From assembly GCA_037102815.1 (NCBI GenBank), contig BTPP01000005.1, forward strand, positions 2,666,001-2,730,000: a stretch of DNA of 64,000 nt. Reading direction: 5' to 3'. Shown here piece by piece: positions 34,906 to 48,400 of this stretch. The notes under the pieces are model-generated. The model did not search any database, was not told the DNA's origin, and saw nothing but the letters and a program-made list of their open reading frames with translations. The DNA is from Neurospora intermedia (lineage: Eukaryota; Ascomycota; Sordariomycetes; Sordariales; Sordariaceae). Both the position numbers and the translations under genes were made by a program. Numbering within the stretch: the first letter of the stretch is position 1; every line of letters starts with the position of its first letter.

Positions 34906-37900
34906 TAGGATTTTACTATAGTTAGAGTAATCTATCTACTACGGTCAGAGTAAACCAACCCCCGCCGTTACAATTAATTATTCGCCGAATAGACGATTCT
35001 AATACGAGATTCCGAATAGAGTAAAGTATAATAGGGTATAATATCCAATTTAATTAATCTATTAAATTCAATAGACTATTCGTTTTATAAAACGCCGCTT
35101 CCGCCTCTATATAATAACCGATTTATATTTATACCTTATTCGCCCGACCTTACGTCCGAATTAAGCGTCCTCCTAACTATTCCCGTTCCTAGCTATTTTA
35201 TACCTATTTTAAACTATAATACTTTAAACCCGACTCCTACCCCTATTTTATATATTTTATTAATTATTTCTAAAGTACTAATACAACCGTATAACTTTAA
35301 TAAATCGCTAATTTATAATACTAAATAATATTAGTATAGCCTCTATTCTAAGAGGGGAAATTTTAGGCAATTTATTCGTAGTTGGGTTAAAGTAATTTGA
35401 AGCGACAATTAGTTATTTAGAATTTATATAAAGGAATTTATTATATTCTTATATAATAAAAATATATACGAAGCCCTCCTTCGCTAAAGTATTATTATAC
35501 GGTTTAAGGATAAAAGTAGTTCGTTCGATATAGAAGTTCTTAGTTAAATACTTAGGGAGGAATTAATATTTCTATTATAATACCGACCTAAAAATACTAA
35601 AAATAATAAAAAGCCTAGCCCCCGACAATCCGAACCTATTAAACCCGATAGCCCTTAAAACGAAAATTCCGAACTATATAATTCTAACCCTAAAATCCCC
35701 TAAATTAAAGAGCCTATCGATTTTAATTTATTTTTATTATTCGTAAAGTTTAGCGCTTCCTCTATAATTAGGGGGAGCAACGCGCTTTATAATATTAAAG
35801 ATTTGTATAGTACCCGGTAGATTTCAAATATTATATAGTAGGGTATAATATAATTTTAGTAATACGCCCCTTAATTATATTTACTCTTTAAAGTATTAAT
35901 ATTTTATTAATATACTTAATAACCGAAGTATAAACGCCGCGTTCGTTATATCGAACTTACGTCACTTCGTATTTATATAATTTTTATAATTCTTATAAAT
36001 ATTCGCGCTCCCTATAAATCGGATTTTTTTCCTTAAATTATAGGTCTTTATATACGTATTAACGGTATAGTAAAGTATATTTAGAATATATTAACTAAAT
36101 TAAATATATATATTTCGTATAGTAGGACAATTACTATTATTAAAACGTTTACAACTATTATAACGGTTAATTCGGTTCGTAGATATTCTATAATTAAATT
36201 AATAATTTTAGTAAAATTTTAAATATATTATATCCGATCCTAATTTTATTATTATCTATAATAATTATAATTATTTCGATACCGTCTAAAGCCCCGGTAT
36301 TAATCGAAAGGATACTATATACAACCTTATAATTTATTTATTAATAAGTAGTCCCGATATTTCCGGACTATTCCAACTATTCTAATTCTAACCTACTATT
36401 CTATTCTAAAAGTCCTAAGTTATTCCTTCTCTCGCCCTAACGCTATATATATTCTATCCTACCGTCGATTCGCTTATTATAGAGAGATTGCGATCTTTAT
36501 TCTTAATTATTAGCGAATAGGACGGTCTCCTAATATATACCTTCCTTAAAATTAAGCGCTATCGAATATCCTAAAGCTTTATTCTCTAAACCTCTATTAT
36601 TAATAAAAACGAGGGTAAATTAGTTAGCGTTTATTGTCTTTATAATAAATTATTCTTTGGCCTATTAAATATAAGTTAAGAATAATTTAGTAATAGGCTT
36701 TTTCTCGTTTACAGCAATTAAAAAATAATATTGTATATTTGTAAAATTATTTTCGCTTAATTAGAGGCGTAGGCCGTATACGATTAGAAAAAGTAGATAG
36801 TATCCGTCCTAATATTTTTCTATATTAAATTTAATTTTATTAATTTAATCTTTTGGTATTTCTAATATTTTATTAAATAGAATACTTACAGTCTTAGTAG
36901 AATTAAAAATATTAAGCCGTAAAAAATTGAATTCTATTATACATTATAGCTTCTTTATAATATATTCTATTCTAAAATTTTCGCTTTCCTAATACAGAAC
37001 CTCGTTAACGGGGGGTTCCTAAATTCTAATCTCCTAAGTAAGAAAGCTATAGAAATAGTAATTATAGATACTTTTCGGGCTAATAGCCCCTCTTATTTTT
37101 CTATACAGTTTAATTATATATACGACGAAATATTTACTTTAGTAGAATATACTAGTAAATACCTAAATAGTCCTAGCGATTATATAGATATATAATTCCG
37201 TAGTATTTATCGATACCTATATATTATATAGGTACTAATTATCTTCACTTATACAATTAAGTTCAGTAATTATAATATTCTCTAATAGATCGTTAACTTT
37301 CTACCCCTCTTCTTCTATAGTAGAAAAAGTATAAACTATAAGCCCGAAATACTATACTTCTTGTAATTATTGTATATAAATGTAATAAATCCTAAGTTAT
37401 TTAAGGCTATCCTAAAGTTTAGATTAGTACGGTATATTATAATTAGTAATAAATAGAAGAAGATCGATCTAATATTAGAGTATATTAATCGCTCTTTTAC
37501 CCTTAATATTAAATATAATAAGAATTCTATATATAATATTAAATTTACCTTTATAGAAATATTTATTATCGGCCCCCTTATTACAACTATATATAAAGTA
37601 ATTAAATTAGAATTTGGGCGGTCTAATAGAAGTAAGTATACTAACCCGTCCTTAAACAATAATATCGTTAATTACATATATAATATTTATATAAATAAGT
37701 TTGTAACGTAGCGTTATAGACCGTTGGATTCCGCCGACTTTAATATACCCGACCTATAATAGAAAGGTTTATATACCCTATTTACAAGTACGTTCGAACG
37801 GTTTAATAGTAAGGAGGTATAACTAAATTGTAGAGAGGACTGTAAATATTTCGGCCTCTTTAAATTCGAGGATAATAATCTTATTATAATTAAAAATATT

Positions 37901-39309
37901 ATTAGTAACGCCGTAAATTCCGGGGAGGAAAGTAATACCAATTTCGTTATATAAGAGAAATATATAATATTCAGGTACCAGCGGAATACAAATTACTATT
38001 TATTTAGGGATATTACTATTCTTCTATATATATTTAAAAAGTATATATTTATTTAACTCTAGGTAATTATCCCTATATAATAATCCTTTAACAACAGAAT
38101 AATTTAATTAATAATCGCTTTAGGATATATTTAAACTAATCCACTCGTATAACCTAGGGTACTAATATATTTAATAAGTCCTTTTATTACTATTTATATA
38201 AATATAGCCCGTCCCTTACGAACCCCTTATTCTATTTATTTAATTCGCTATAATTTACTCTAATTAGTATCGTTTAATTATTTAATTATTCGCCCTACAA
38301 TTCTAAATATTATATTAAATATATAGTATATTAGTAATAGTATTTACTCTAATTAGAATCAATTTTTTAGTTTGCAATTAATAACGAAGACCTACTTAAT
38401 TTTAAATCGCTAACGCTATTTCGATCTTTCCGGCGCTATTTATTATAAAACTACTTATTAGTCGGCCTTATATAATAAATAGACTAGGACCTACCTAAAA
38501 TAATTTTCTAGTCTATTAAATACTTTATTACTTAAACGGTAATTAGAAATAGGGACCTACCCTAATTCAACCTACCGTCCTAATTCGGTTAGCGTAATCT
38601 ATTATTTAGATTATCCCCTTCCTTTATCCTCTCCTTCTTTAATTAAACCTCTTCCTCCTTCCTCCTTCCTCTATACAACCTCTTTTTTAAAACCCTAGCC
38701 GTTTAAATAATTATAATTTAAATAAACCCCCTTTATAGTAAAACTCTAATTATTTAATAAATTATAATTAGAGTAAATATCCGGCGTAACGAAATATTAT
38801 ACCTTCGAAGGCTAAGAAGAGTAAGGCTAAAGGTAAGGTTAAATTCGAAGTAGAGAATTATAATATTACTAAAGACGTATTTATAATAAACCTAACGAAC
38901 CTTCGGTAATTATAAATATTATAGTATCCCGAATTTAATTAATATCGGGATCCGAGTAAATATTTAACCGCTTCCGGGACTAATAATAATATAATACTAA
39001 TTTAAGCAGGGTATCCGGAATATATTGGGTACTATAACTTAAATTATATACGTTAAAAACTTATTACTATTATAATATAATTAGACGAGGATATAGTATT
39101 CGTATAGAGAATTCTACAAGAAATCTTACCTTCGGACCCCTTCTATAAGAAAGTGGCGAAGTACTAAGTACTTAGTTAAATATTAATATACTAGTTCCTT
39201 ATTACTTTGGAGTTATAAAGGAAGGATGCGGCTATACTTTTTAACTATAGTACTATAGTTCGTATATATTAGTATTTGGACTATAATTGTAAGTTTCTCG
39301 GTTATTATA

Positions 39310-39570
39310 CTTTATTCTAATTAAAACGAATTAATTTACTCTAATTAGAGTAAAGCGTAGATTACTAATTCCCCTAACCTATTACCGGCCCCTACACTTT
39401 ATTTTAATTAGAGCGAATTAATTTATTCTAATTAGAATAAAATATAAACTACTAACTCCCCTAACCTATTACCGGCCCTTATATTTTATTTTAATTAAAG
39501 TAAATTAATTTACTCTAATTAGAGTAAAGTATAAATTACTAACTCCCCTAACCTATTATTAGTTCTATAT
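39310..39570 (+). repeat. 87-bp tandem repeat, three copies
   Basis: Copies start at about 39310, 39397 and 39484, exactly 87 bp apart. They share CCCCTAACCTATTACCGG and the palindrome TTTACTCTAATTAGAGTAAA or close variants. The array sits in RIP-mutated DNA; 87 is a multiple of three. Confidence 0.85.
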
Positions 39571-42109
39571 TACTATTCCTATTAGAATAAAGTAAGGACT
39601 ATATATTTTTTATCCTATAGTTAATTATCCACCGTATCCGTTCGTATAGGTCCTTACTAACGAATTATAGTAACCAATTAGTTTAGTCCTTTAACTAATT
39701 TAAAAAAAGTATATAGAAAGTTTTAAAATAGTATTATATTCCTACTATATTAAACCCTCTTCCAATAGGCCCTAGTAAGCTTTAATAATACTTAGTTCAA
39801 TTGTATCTTTAAAGTTATCGAAGTAGTAGAATAGGACTAACTCCCTACTTATACCGTTACTATAAGGAAGGGCGACCTCTCTACCCTAGAACTTAGCAAT
39901 CGATCGATTATAATACTAAAGGAAACTATTATTATAATTTTATACTTTATACTATAATAGTATTCGATTAAAGTATAATATTAAGGACCCCCCCGATATA
40001 TTAAAGCTCCTATTAACGATTAGTATATAATCGGCGGATACTTTATTAATAATTAGTTCAAAATATTCTAAACCTTTACTATTTTTAATAATTATTAATC
40101 TGGAAATACTACCCTCAGGGTAATAAAATCTTATTATAATACTAAGAATAAAGTACTAGGCCCTTTCATCTTCTTAACTTCCTTAAATATAATTCTCGCT
40201 CCAAAAATTATATATAATTAATTACCCTACAACCAATTTAGTATTAAAGCTATAGGTTTATAAAATATCGTACTATAAACCCGTATAATTAACCAACATA
40301 TATATACCCCTAGTAATACTAATTTTAATAGGTTCAGCCACTTTAATAAATAGGCGGCCAAAATATATATATAGTACGCTTTCGTAACATTGCAAATACT
40401 TTAATTTAATATTAATAATATAAATCTATTTTATTCTAAGTTAGTAAATATAAATTTCGGGCTTAACCTTACATTGCGCTTAAATAAATACTATTTAAAT
40501 ATATATATTAAGAGGCTCTCCGTATAATAAAAAACCCTAAAGTTTATTACTATATAAATTAATAATAAGGACTTTCCCCTTTTCTACCCTAAAAACAATA
40601 CAACGAACTAATATATTATAATAGTATTTAATATAGTCGATTGTATAATATAATTAACCTAAAACCCTAAAGCCTTTTAGGAGGAGACTTAGAACTTAGT
40701 TTAATTGGAAATATAGGGTAATATATAGATTAAAAGCCTTATTTACTATAATTACCCTCTTAATTATATTTATACGGACAGTAATTTAATTGTTTATAGT
40801 ATATAAGCGTTCGTAAGGCAAATAGACGTTTCGAGGGTAATAGAAGAAGACGATCCTCCTAAATTCGATTATAAATTATTCTAAAAGAAGTATAATTGGG
40901 CGAATTGGGCTATTACTAATAAAAACAAGCGGAGTCTTCTTCCCTATTAGGTTATAAGTAAGTTTACTTTATTCTAATTAGAGCCCTCCTACTATTATAT
41001 TAATTAAAGTAAAGCCCGGCCTATACTAACTATTAGTAGACGCGTTTATAATCTATACTATATTATAATTACTATTCTATAGAACGCTATTTACGAATAA
41101 GGTTAGAATTAGTAAGATATTTATTTACAACATAGTACTTTTAATAGAATACTTACGGTTAAAAAAGCTTAAAGAGAATAGAAAGTCTATTAAAGTATTT
41201 CCAAATATTATTATATTATTGCCCGCTCTCGTCTCTTAAACGTTTACCGAATTCTAAAATACATTTAGAGATTTAAATTTATAGTATTAGTACGGTATAC
41301 TTAAGAATATTAATTCGGACGACCCTAAATACGTGAAGACCCTTATATAACAGACTTTTAATAACCTAATAAAAAAGTATATTTGTAATTGTAATAAATT
41401 GTCAATTGTATAGAAGGTTATTATCGCCGTCTATATTATAATAATAAGTAAGTAGATTAATTAGGAATTTATAATTGAATTCCCTAGAGGGACGCTACTA
41501 TATTATATAAACGAATTAATTGTCCGTACGAATAATTTTAGTAAGAATAGTCGAACTAAGAAAGTAGCTAACGCTCCGTTTGGAACAGACGATAATAATA
41601 CTACGGATTATAAGAATAATAATAAATATAACGACGACAAAGACGAATTTAATAATAATAAAAATAAACCTAATAATAAAAGTGAATTTAATAATAAAGG
41701 ATCTATAAAATAAATATACTTTACTCTAATACGAATCGACTTTCTACTCCAATTAGAATAAAACGAATTAATTACTAACCCCCTTTAGTCGTAAGATTTA
41801 TAAAACGTATAAAGTCCGTTTCGCTATAATACGCGAAAAGTATATTAAATTCTAGGCTATAATTATTAATAAGGCCCAAATAGCTTATAATATAGATACA
41901 ACGGCCTTCCGGGCTATCCGCCTCCTCCCTACAATTATATAGCTAATTTATTCAACTATTCCGACATTAAACTAATTAACGGATATCCGGGCCTTTACTA
42001 TCCTTATATAAGAAGTAAACTTTTAGAATCTATTTAAATACCTAACGAAGTATAATACTATACTCTAATTAATTAATAATATTAACTTTATACCCTTATT
42101 CGAACCCGG

Positions 42110-42114
42110 TTATT
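42110..42114. repeat. Target site duplication, left
   Basis: TTATT directly before the LTR, matching 50216-50220. The host site is inside already AT-rich DNA. The copies could be read as 6 bp (TTATTT) if the LTR begins one base later. Confidence 0.8.
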
Positions 42115-42349
42115 TGATGCGGAAGCAGTAGATATGAAAATATTGTATTGTAAAGAGTGATGCCCTCCAAGAAGGTTTCTAAGAAAGACTGCCTTTGGCA
42201 CATGGGATTGATATATCCCATGGCAGTCTTATCTTATCACTTATCTTATCGGGCATAAGGGCCCGGCAGGCAAGCGCCTGTCGGGGAGGGGTAGGCTCAA
42301 GAGCCTTCACCACCAGAGATCTATTTGTAAATACATGGGTCCGGTATTA
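42115..42349 (-). repeat. 3' LTR of the chromovirus (left in window)
   Basis: 235 bp, identical base for base to 49981-50215. The plus strand begins TGATGCGG and ends CCGGTATTA, so the usual TG...CA ends are only half present. It contains several hairpins: a long imperfect one centred near 42208 (arms GACTGC and CATGGGAT), one near 42271 (CCGGCAGGC with GCCTGTCGG) and a short one near 42297. It also holds a cluster of GATAAG words. Confidence 0.95.
42228..42250 (-). promoter_or_regulatory. Cluster of GATA-factor motifs in the LTR
   Basis: On the minus (sense) strand the motif GATAAGATAAG occurs twice, two bases apart, giving four GATAA words in 23 bp. The same cluster occurs in the other LTR at 50094-50116. 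GATA factors in filamentous fungi serve nitrogen, light and iron control, and tight clusters are typical of strong sites. Any control of this element is inferred. Confidence 0.5.
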
Positions 42350-42479
42350 AATGCCGGCGCACAAAAGAAACCTTGCTGTCCTCAGCAATCATCCTCCATT
42401 GTTGTTCTCCGTTGAAATGCTTTGTTAATCTGTCCATTGTTCTCCTTCTCACGTTCTTGCCGCGTCAATAACGCGTCCT

Positions 42480-45400
42480 TCATCTCTTCCGAGTCTTCCT
42501 TTTCTTAGTCTCTGGTTGGGCCTTCCTTTTGCGGCGCCAGTAGTCCTTGACGAGGTCTTGCGCATGCCTCATTTGCCATTCGGTTTTCCACTCGTCGTAT
42601 TCGTGACCCCATCCCTTCCATTTAACTAGGTACACATTGGTCCCACGGGATTCTCTATGGGTTATGACCTGCTCTAGCTCGTAAGACTCTCCTTCTTCTT
42701 CCCCAGAGCTCGTTTGGCTGTCTTGTACGGGCCCCGGTGGTGGTATCTGCCGCCGGAAGGGGTCTTGGGATTGCGGAGCCGGGGATAGGTGCGCTACGGA
42801 GATGACCGGGTGAATGGTCTATGTCTCCGGTAGTTCTAGGCGGTACGCCAGCTTCCCGACGCGCTCCAGCACTCTGAAGGGTCCGGCGCGTTGTTGAGAT
42901 AGTTTTCGAGAGGGTCGCCCTTTGAGATGATAGCCGTGGTGAAGTTTGAGGTATACCGCATCTCCTTCCTTGAACTCGATGGCTCTGTGTCGTGCGTCGT
43001 ACCTTCTTTTGGCGTTGGTTGCGGCGAAGTCTATGGCTAGTGCGGCGTCCTGTCGCAAGTGGTCGCGTATTGCTGCTATGGTGGGCTCGTCTGGTGATGC
43101 CTTGAGCAGGTCTAGAGGCCCTGGTAGTTTGAATCCGTATAGCAATTCGTGTGGGGATGTCTTGATGGGTGCTGAGTACGAGTTGTTTAGGTTCTATTGC
43201 AGGGCTGGTAGGATTTCTGTCCATGGGGTGTCGTTGTTAAGGCAGTGGAAACGTATAGTAATTTCGACGGTCTGGTTCTTTCGTTCGGATAGGCCGTCTC
43301 CCTGCGGATGATACGCTGTGGTTATGAGTAGCCGGGTTCCTAATTTCTTCCAAATTCCTTTCTATAGGTCGGAGGTGAACTTGCTATCCCGGTCGGAGAT
43401 AATACCTTGAGGGATCCCCCAATCGGCGATCATAAGCTGCTGTATTAGGACATTTGCCCATTCCTCGGCGGTGTAGGTTGCGTGGCCGGGGATTAGTAAG
43501 GTTCTTTTTGATATAGGATATGTCCCTGTCATTAGGGCATTGAACTCTTCTTTGCCCTCTAGCTTCCATGGTGTATTTTCGGCCAATACCGCTGGCAGGC
43601 CTATAATGAAGTTGATGGCTATAGTGCGTATGGGGATTGGGTCTGTCCGTATGGGTTGGTATTCTCCGTTGGGCTGGTTTCGTTCTGTCTGGGCGAGCTG
43701 GCATTGGGGGCAGTGCTTGATGTATTGCTTTACCAGGTGTGTTTTGTTGTTGACAGCTAGGCCCTTCAGTTCGTAGAGCATTTTATCGCGGCCGAAGTGG
43801 TGCTTATTGTCGTGTGCTTCTTGAAGGACTTGCTGCACTTGGTTATGAGGGATACAGAGCGCCCTGGCTCCGTCTGCTCTGATATTGTAGAGCAATCCAT
43901 CTGACAGTTCGAAGGGGTGCCCGGGCCTTGAAAAGTTCCCTTTGGCCTCAATGGGTTTCCCTCCGGTTAGGTCTGCCACGATTTTACCGTATTTCGAATC
44001 CGTCGTGTAGCCTTTCATAAATTCCGCCCTCAACCCTTCTTCCATCTGCGCTTCTGACCTTACATACCACACGTCGTCTAAAACTGCGGGCCCTTCCGGC
44101 CTGGCTTGCTCGCTTGTTTTTAGACGGCTCAAGGCGTCCGGCACGATATTGAGTTTGCCGGGGACGTGATGCATAGATAAGGGGTATTGCGACAGGTAGA
44201 TGGAGGCGTTAATGAGTCGGCGGTTGGCCCTGTCGGTTGAAGATGTATCCAGCTTGGTTTGTTCTGTGATTCCTTTTGTGGCCGTATGGTCGGTCAGGAC
44301 GACGACGGGCTGCTCGGCTGAATGAATTATAGTTCGTAAGCGCTTTACTGTCTAAACAAGGCAGGCGACTTCTAGCTCTGACGGGCCGTATTGTGTTTCT
44401 GCTGGCGTTAAGCATTTACTCAAAAACATTACCGGTAGGACGGAGGTCGAAGGGATGGTATCGCCAGGATTCCATTGTGCCCCATCCTTCAAATGAAACA
44501 CTATAACACTAAAGCCCATCTCGAGAGATCCGTCGACCTGTATGAATAGCTGCTTGTCTGGGTTGTGGTGGTGCAATATGGTTGGTTCGTTGCATATTGC
44601 GGCCTGCAGTGCTCGAAATGCCGCTGTCTCTGCTTCCGTTGGTTCGTAATATTTCGTTCGGCAAAACTGCGTTCTTTTTCCGGGGTTGTTGGGCTCGATC
44701 AGGCCTTCCTTTCTTCCTTCCGCCAGCAATGAGACTTTGCGTCGTTGTAGGGGTTCGACGAGTTGAGCGTAGTAGGGGATTAGGTGCCTCAAGAATCCTG
44801 TGCTTCCGATGTATTGCTCTAGGGCTTTCAACTGCTTGGGGAATTCTAGCTTTTGGAAGGCTTCGATTCGGTCTTTTGTATTGGAAAGGCCTAAAGAGTT
44901 AACCTTGAACCCTAATAACTCTACGTTTGGAAATCCCAGATATGACTTTTTGGGTGATATCGAGATTCCTTTTCTGCTGAATAACGAAAATACCTGTTCA
45001 AGATGCTTAACGTGTTCGTCCATAGTGTCTGAGAAAATCACGATATCGTCGATAAATGCTTTGCAGAATGGCAGTTTGGCCAGCAGTCGGTCTATAAAGC
45101 GTTGCACGTATGCTGGTGAATTCCGGTATCCCATCAGCGCGACGGTTGGTGTTTCTAGGCCTCGTGGGCTTATTAGGGTAAAGCGATCTTGATGGGGCGG
45201 CCATACTCCGAATTGGTAAAAGAAGGCGGTGGCATCGATCACAGTGATGAAATTTTTACCCCTCAGGGCGGCAATGATTTCCGATTGAAGTGGTAGGGGG
45301 TAGTTGTCTGGTACGGAGACCTTGTTCAAAGCGCGCAAATTGATTACCACGCGTGCTTTAGCTTCCCCGTGCACCATCCTCCATACCACGAATACCGGGT

Positions 45401-48400
45401 GTGAAAATGGCGTTGCCTCCGTTCGCCATATCATCTTTCCTTGGTTGTGTAGTTCGTTGAAGATTTTATCGACTACTTCTTTGTCCTTTTTGCTCAGAGG
45501 GTACATTCTGGAGTTTATTCGCTGGTTCTGCCAGCCTTCGACCAGCGGGATTTTCATCATCTCTGACTCTGGCATTTTGATTGTTCCCCCCTCCTTTTAT
45601 ATTCGCGGAAACTTCTTGACTACCGCTTTCAGTCTTGACGTCCATGCCTTATTTTCCGCATAGATGTGCACTCCTTCCTCGGTGGTTTCTTCGGTGTGAG
45701 GGTTCATTCGTATGTCCAGTGTTGAGTGTTTTTCCGGAATGTGTGGCTTTGTTTCGATAGGGTTGGCCGGGTCAGTGGTGTCGTGGGATATGATGTTATA
45801 GACTTCGTCGATCATCGAGCTTGCTCTTGTGTTTAGCTTCGGTGTCGTCGATAGAGTGAACTCTGGGGGTGCGATGTCGCCATGTGCCACTGCTGTCACC
45901 CTTTCGTCGAGCGGGAATTCGTCGTTGAGGGCTACGCTGGTTGGCGCTTCTACTGCTGTGGAAGAGGCGGGCCTAGGAAGTCCGGCCTGCAGCGCGGCGC
46001 CCACTGCAATTGCTTTAAGTGCATTGCCCCAGCTGGCTACGAAATAGCCGCTGTCGGTTACCTCGTTAATTGTCCCCAGGTGTTCGTTCTTCCGAATGGT
46101 AATCGTGCGGTTGGATGTGTTCTTTGCGACGAAGGCTCTCGGTGTCCGCGTATTAATTCGGGCGTGAGCTAGGGCGAAGTGCTTGGCGTCGAATGTAAAG
46201 GTTCTGCCTTTGGGAAGAGGTTTGTAGTTGACCAGGATGGCAACCTTCTGACCTGGTAGGAGTGAAATTTTTCTGGATGAGGTGACCTTCCTTACTACGG
46301 GAACTGTCTTGGTTTGCACCTCAAACGCTACCGTTGCATCCACCTTTCTCAATTGTACGGTTATATGTTCGTAATCGATTACTCCTTCGAAGGGTGCTAT
46401 GAAATCGTTTCCCAGCAGTAGGTTGGGTGCTAATTCTTCGACAACCCAGGCGGATTTGGTGATTTTTACCAAAGTGGAGTGGCCCTGGGAGTTAGTTGCT
46501 GGAATATAAAGTGTGAAAGTTGCCAGCTCGTCGATTTTTACAGGGTCCTTTCCAATTCCGCGGACTTTGGTTGATTTGTGGATGGTTGTGTGGTTAAGTG
46601 TCTCCAGGAATTGTCTGCCAATCAAGCTCCGCCCGGTGCCTGGATCGATGTATGCTTCGGCGTCTTCGCCGTCTGGGGTGGCTTTTACTTTGATCCTCAG
46701 GTGCGTATAGCTTGATAACGGGTTGAGGTCGTTGACGGTGTCCAGACGCGGGGCTTCGATAATGGGGGTGGCTTTGGTTGGCCGGGCCTTTGGGGGTGGG
46801 ATCAGTTCTGTCACCAGATTCACCATTGCCGGTTCCTTCGTGCTGTTGCTGATTTTTTCCGTTCCCTTCTTAGCGTATTCGCAGCTTTGGAGGTGCTTGA
46901 ATAGCTCGTTTCGCGATGTTTGGAGGTCCTTGCAGTATCCGCAGGTGCGGCGGCTTGGGTCTGACATCGGGGTGGTCAGTGCTTTTGATTCGATGACCAC
47001 GGCGTTAGTTTCTTTGCATCTCCGTTCATGTCTCAGAGTTTGCTTTTCGTCTTCGAACGTTGTGTGGCACTTGCAGTAAGTCAAGGTTTCGTCCAGCACG
47101 ATGCACGCGATATTAGTGTGTTCACTGTTGTATCCTTAGTCTGAGGAGTCACCTGAGGGGTCGGAGAATGCGCCGTATCCGTCATCAGTTCGGTCGTCGT
47201 CACCTTCGCTGCCGCTGTTCTTTCCGTCGAGGTAGTGGGCTCTGTTGCGCTGATCACGGTCACGGTCACGGTCACGGCGGCGATCCTTTGGGTCGTATCT
47301 GCGATCTTTGGAACGGTCGCGTTGTTGGTTGCGGTTGTTACGATTGTTACGCCTATCTCTGCCTTTACGGTTGTTGTTACGGTTTCCGCGGTTGTTACGA
47401 TTGTCACGATTATTACGTCGCGGTTTCTCGTAGCGGTCACGGTTATTATGTCGGGTGCGGGTTGAGTACCGAGGAAACGATTCGCTCTGTTCTTCTCTTG
47501 TTGACGACAATATCTCAGCGGCACGGCTGGTTCCAACAATGGGCCTAACGTAGGGGAAATATTACCTTGCCGCTGCGACTAGAATTTCCTTTGTTTCCGT
47601 AACTTCCCTCATGTAAGACTGGAAGTCTTCAAATCTGGAAGGGGCGCGGAGGTATTGCTTAATTTTGAGGTCCAGGGCTGTCCAGATCTGTACTATTACC
47701 CCCTGCCAATTGGTCATCTGCGCGTCTAGAAGACCTATAGCTCTGGTATACCGCATTTTCTTTTGGAAGTGGAGTATGTACGACGAATCGTCCTCAGCCA
47801 AGTGCCGTAGGGTTAGTTTCGTAGTCGTAAATTGCCTCGTAGCTGCTCCGGCGTCGGGTATAAACCTAATAAACAGAGCGTCGATAGCGACGAAAATTCC
47901 GCCCGCTCGAATGTCGGCGCGTTGTTCCGATAACAATTCAGTATTCCACCACAAAGTGGCTTGTCCAGCCAACAATGTTTGAAACATAGACATCAGCTGG
48001 GTAGCGGCCGCGTCGGTAGTATTCGGGTCTTTAAGGAAGGTCTGGAGGCGATTGTGAAATGTAGCGACGTCGGTCTATATGAGTTTAGTGCCGTCCTGTA
48101 TCATTCCAATATCATTCGGGTCGCCGATCTATTACGGGTCGAAGACGCCTACGTCCTCACGCTTGATTTTCAGCTTGAAATCGGAATCGTTTACATAAGT
48201 GGGGCTAGCTTGCGGCTGAAAGCTGGGGGCTCCGGTGCCCTATTGGTTGGGTAGAACGAAAGGGGTGGGCTGAGGGTTACCTCCTAGATTTAGGAGCCGA
48301 GCCTACCGTCCGACCGCGGTGGCTTGTTGCCCGGTGGGGTTTGATCTTGGTTGTATACCGGCGAGGATAGAAGCGGCCGTGTTGTAGCTGTTGCTTAGTT

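Larger units (their letters stand above)
33180..42109. other. RIP-saturated AT-rich repeat DNA, left block
   Basis: From about 33180 the sequence turns AT-rich, and CpA and TpG nearly vanish while TpA is abundant and CpG and CpC remain. That spectrum fits RIP, which turns CpA into TpA on either strand, and not simple AT drift or loss of methylated CpG. Loss of TpG also removes ATG codons, which explains the near absence of open frames. No intact gene is seen. Protein-like remnants can be felt in places (for example about 37840-37950), but none can be assigned. It probably consists of old transposons. Exceptions are a less-mutated island at about 34390-34905 and a tandem repeat at 39310-39570. 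Confidence 0.85.

Noticed and set aside
37336-37659. 107-codon hydrophobic minus-strand frame, and another at 37714-37941
   Set aside because: Ile/Leu/Tyr-rich text is what AT-rich RIP DNA gives by chance; no family resemblance.
33180-42109. Mitochondrial insertion as the source of AT-rich DNA
   Set aside because: CpG and CpC are kept while CpA/TpG are lost, which is a RIP spectrum; no mitochondrial gene is recognisable.
44352-45575. Separate reverse-transcriptase, integrase and Gag genes
   Set aside because: All pieces share one frame from 49343 to 42480 and are separated only by point stops, so they are annotated as one broken Gag-Pol.
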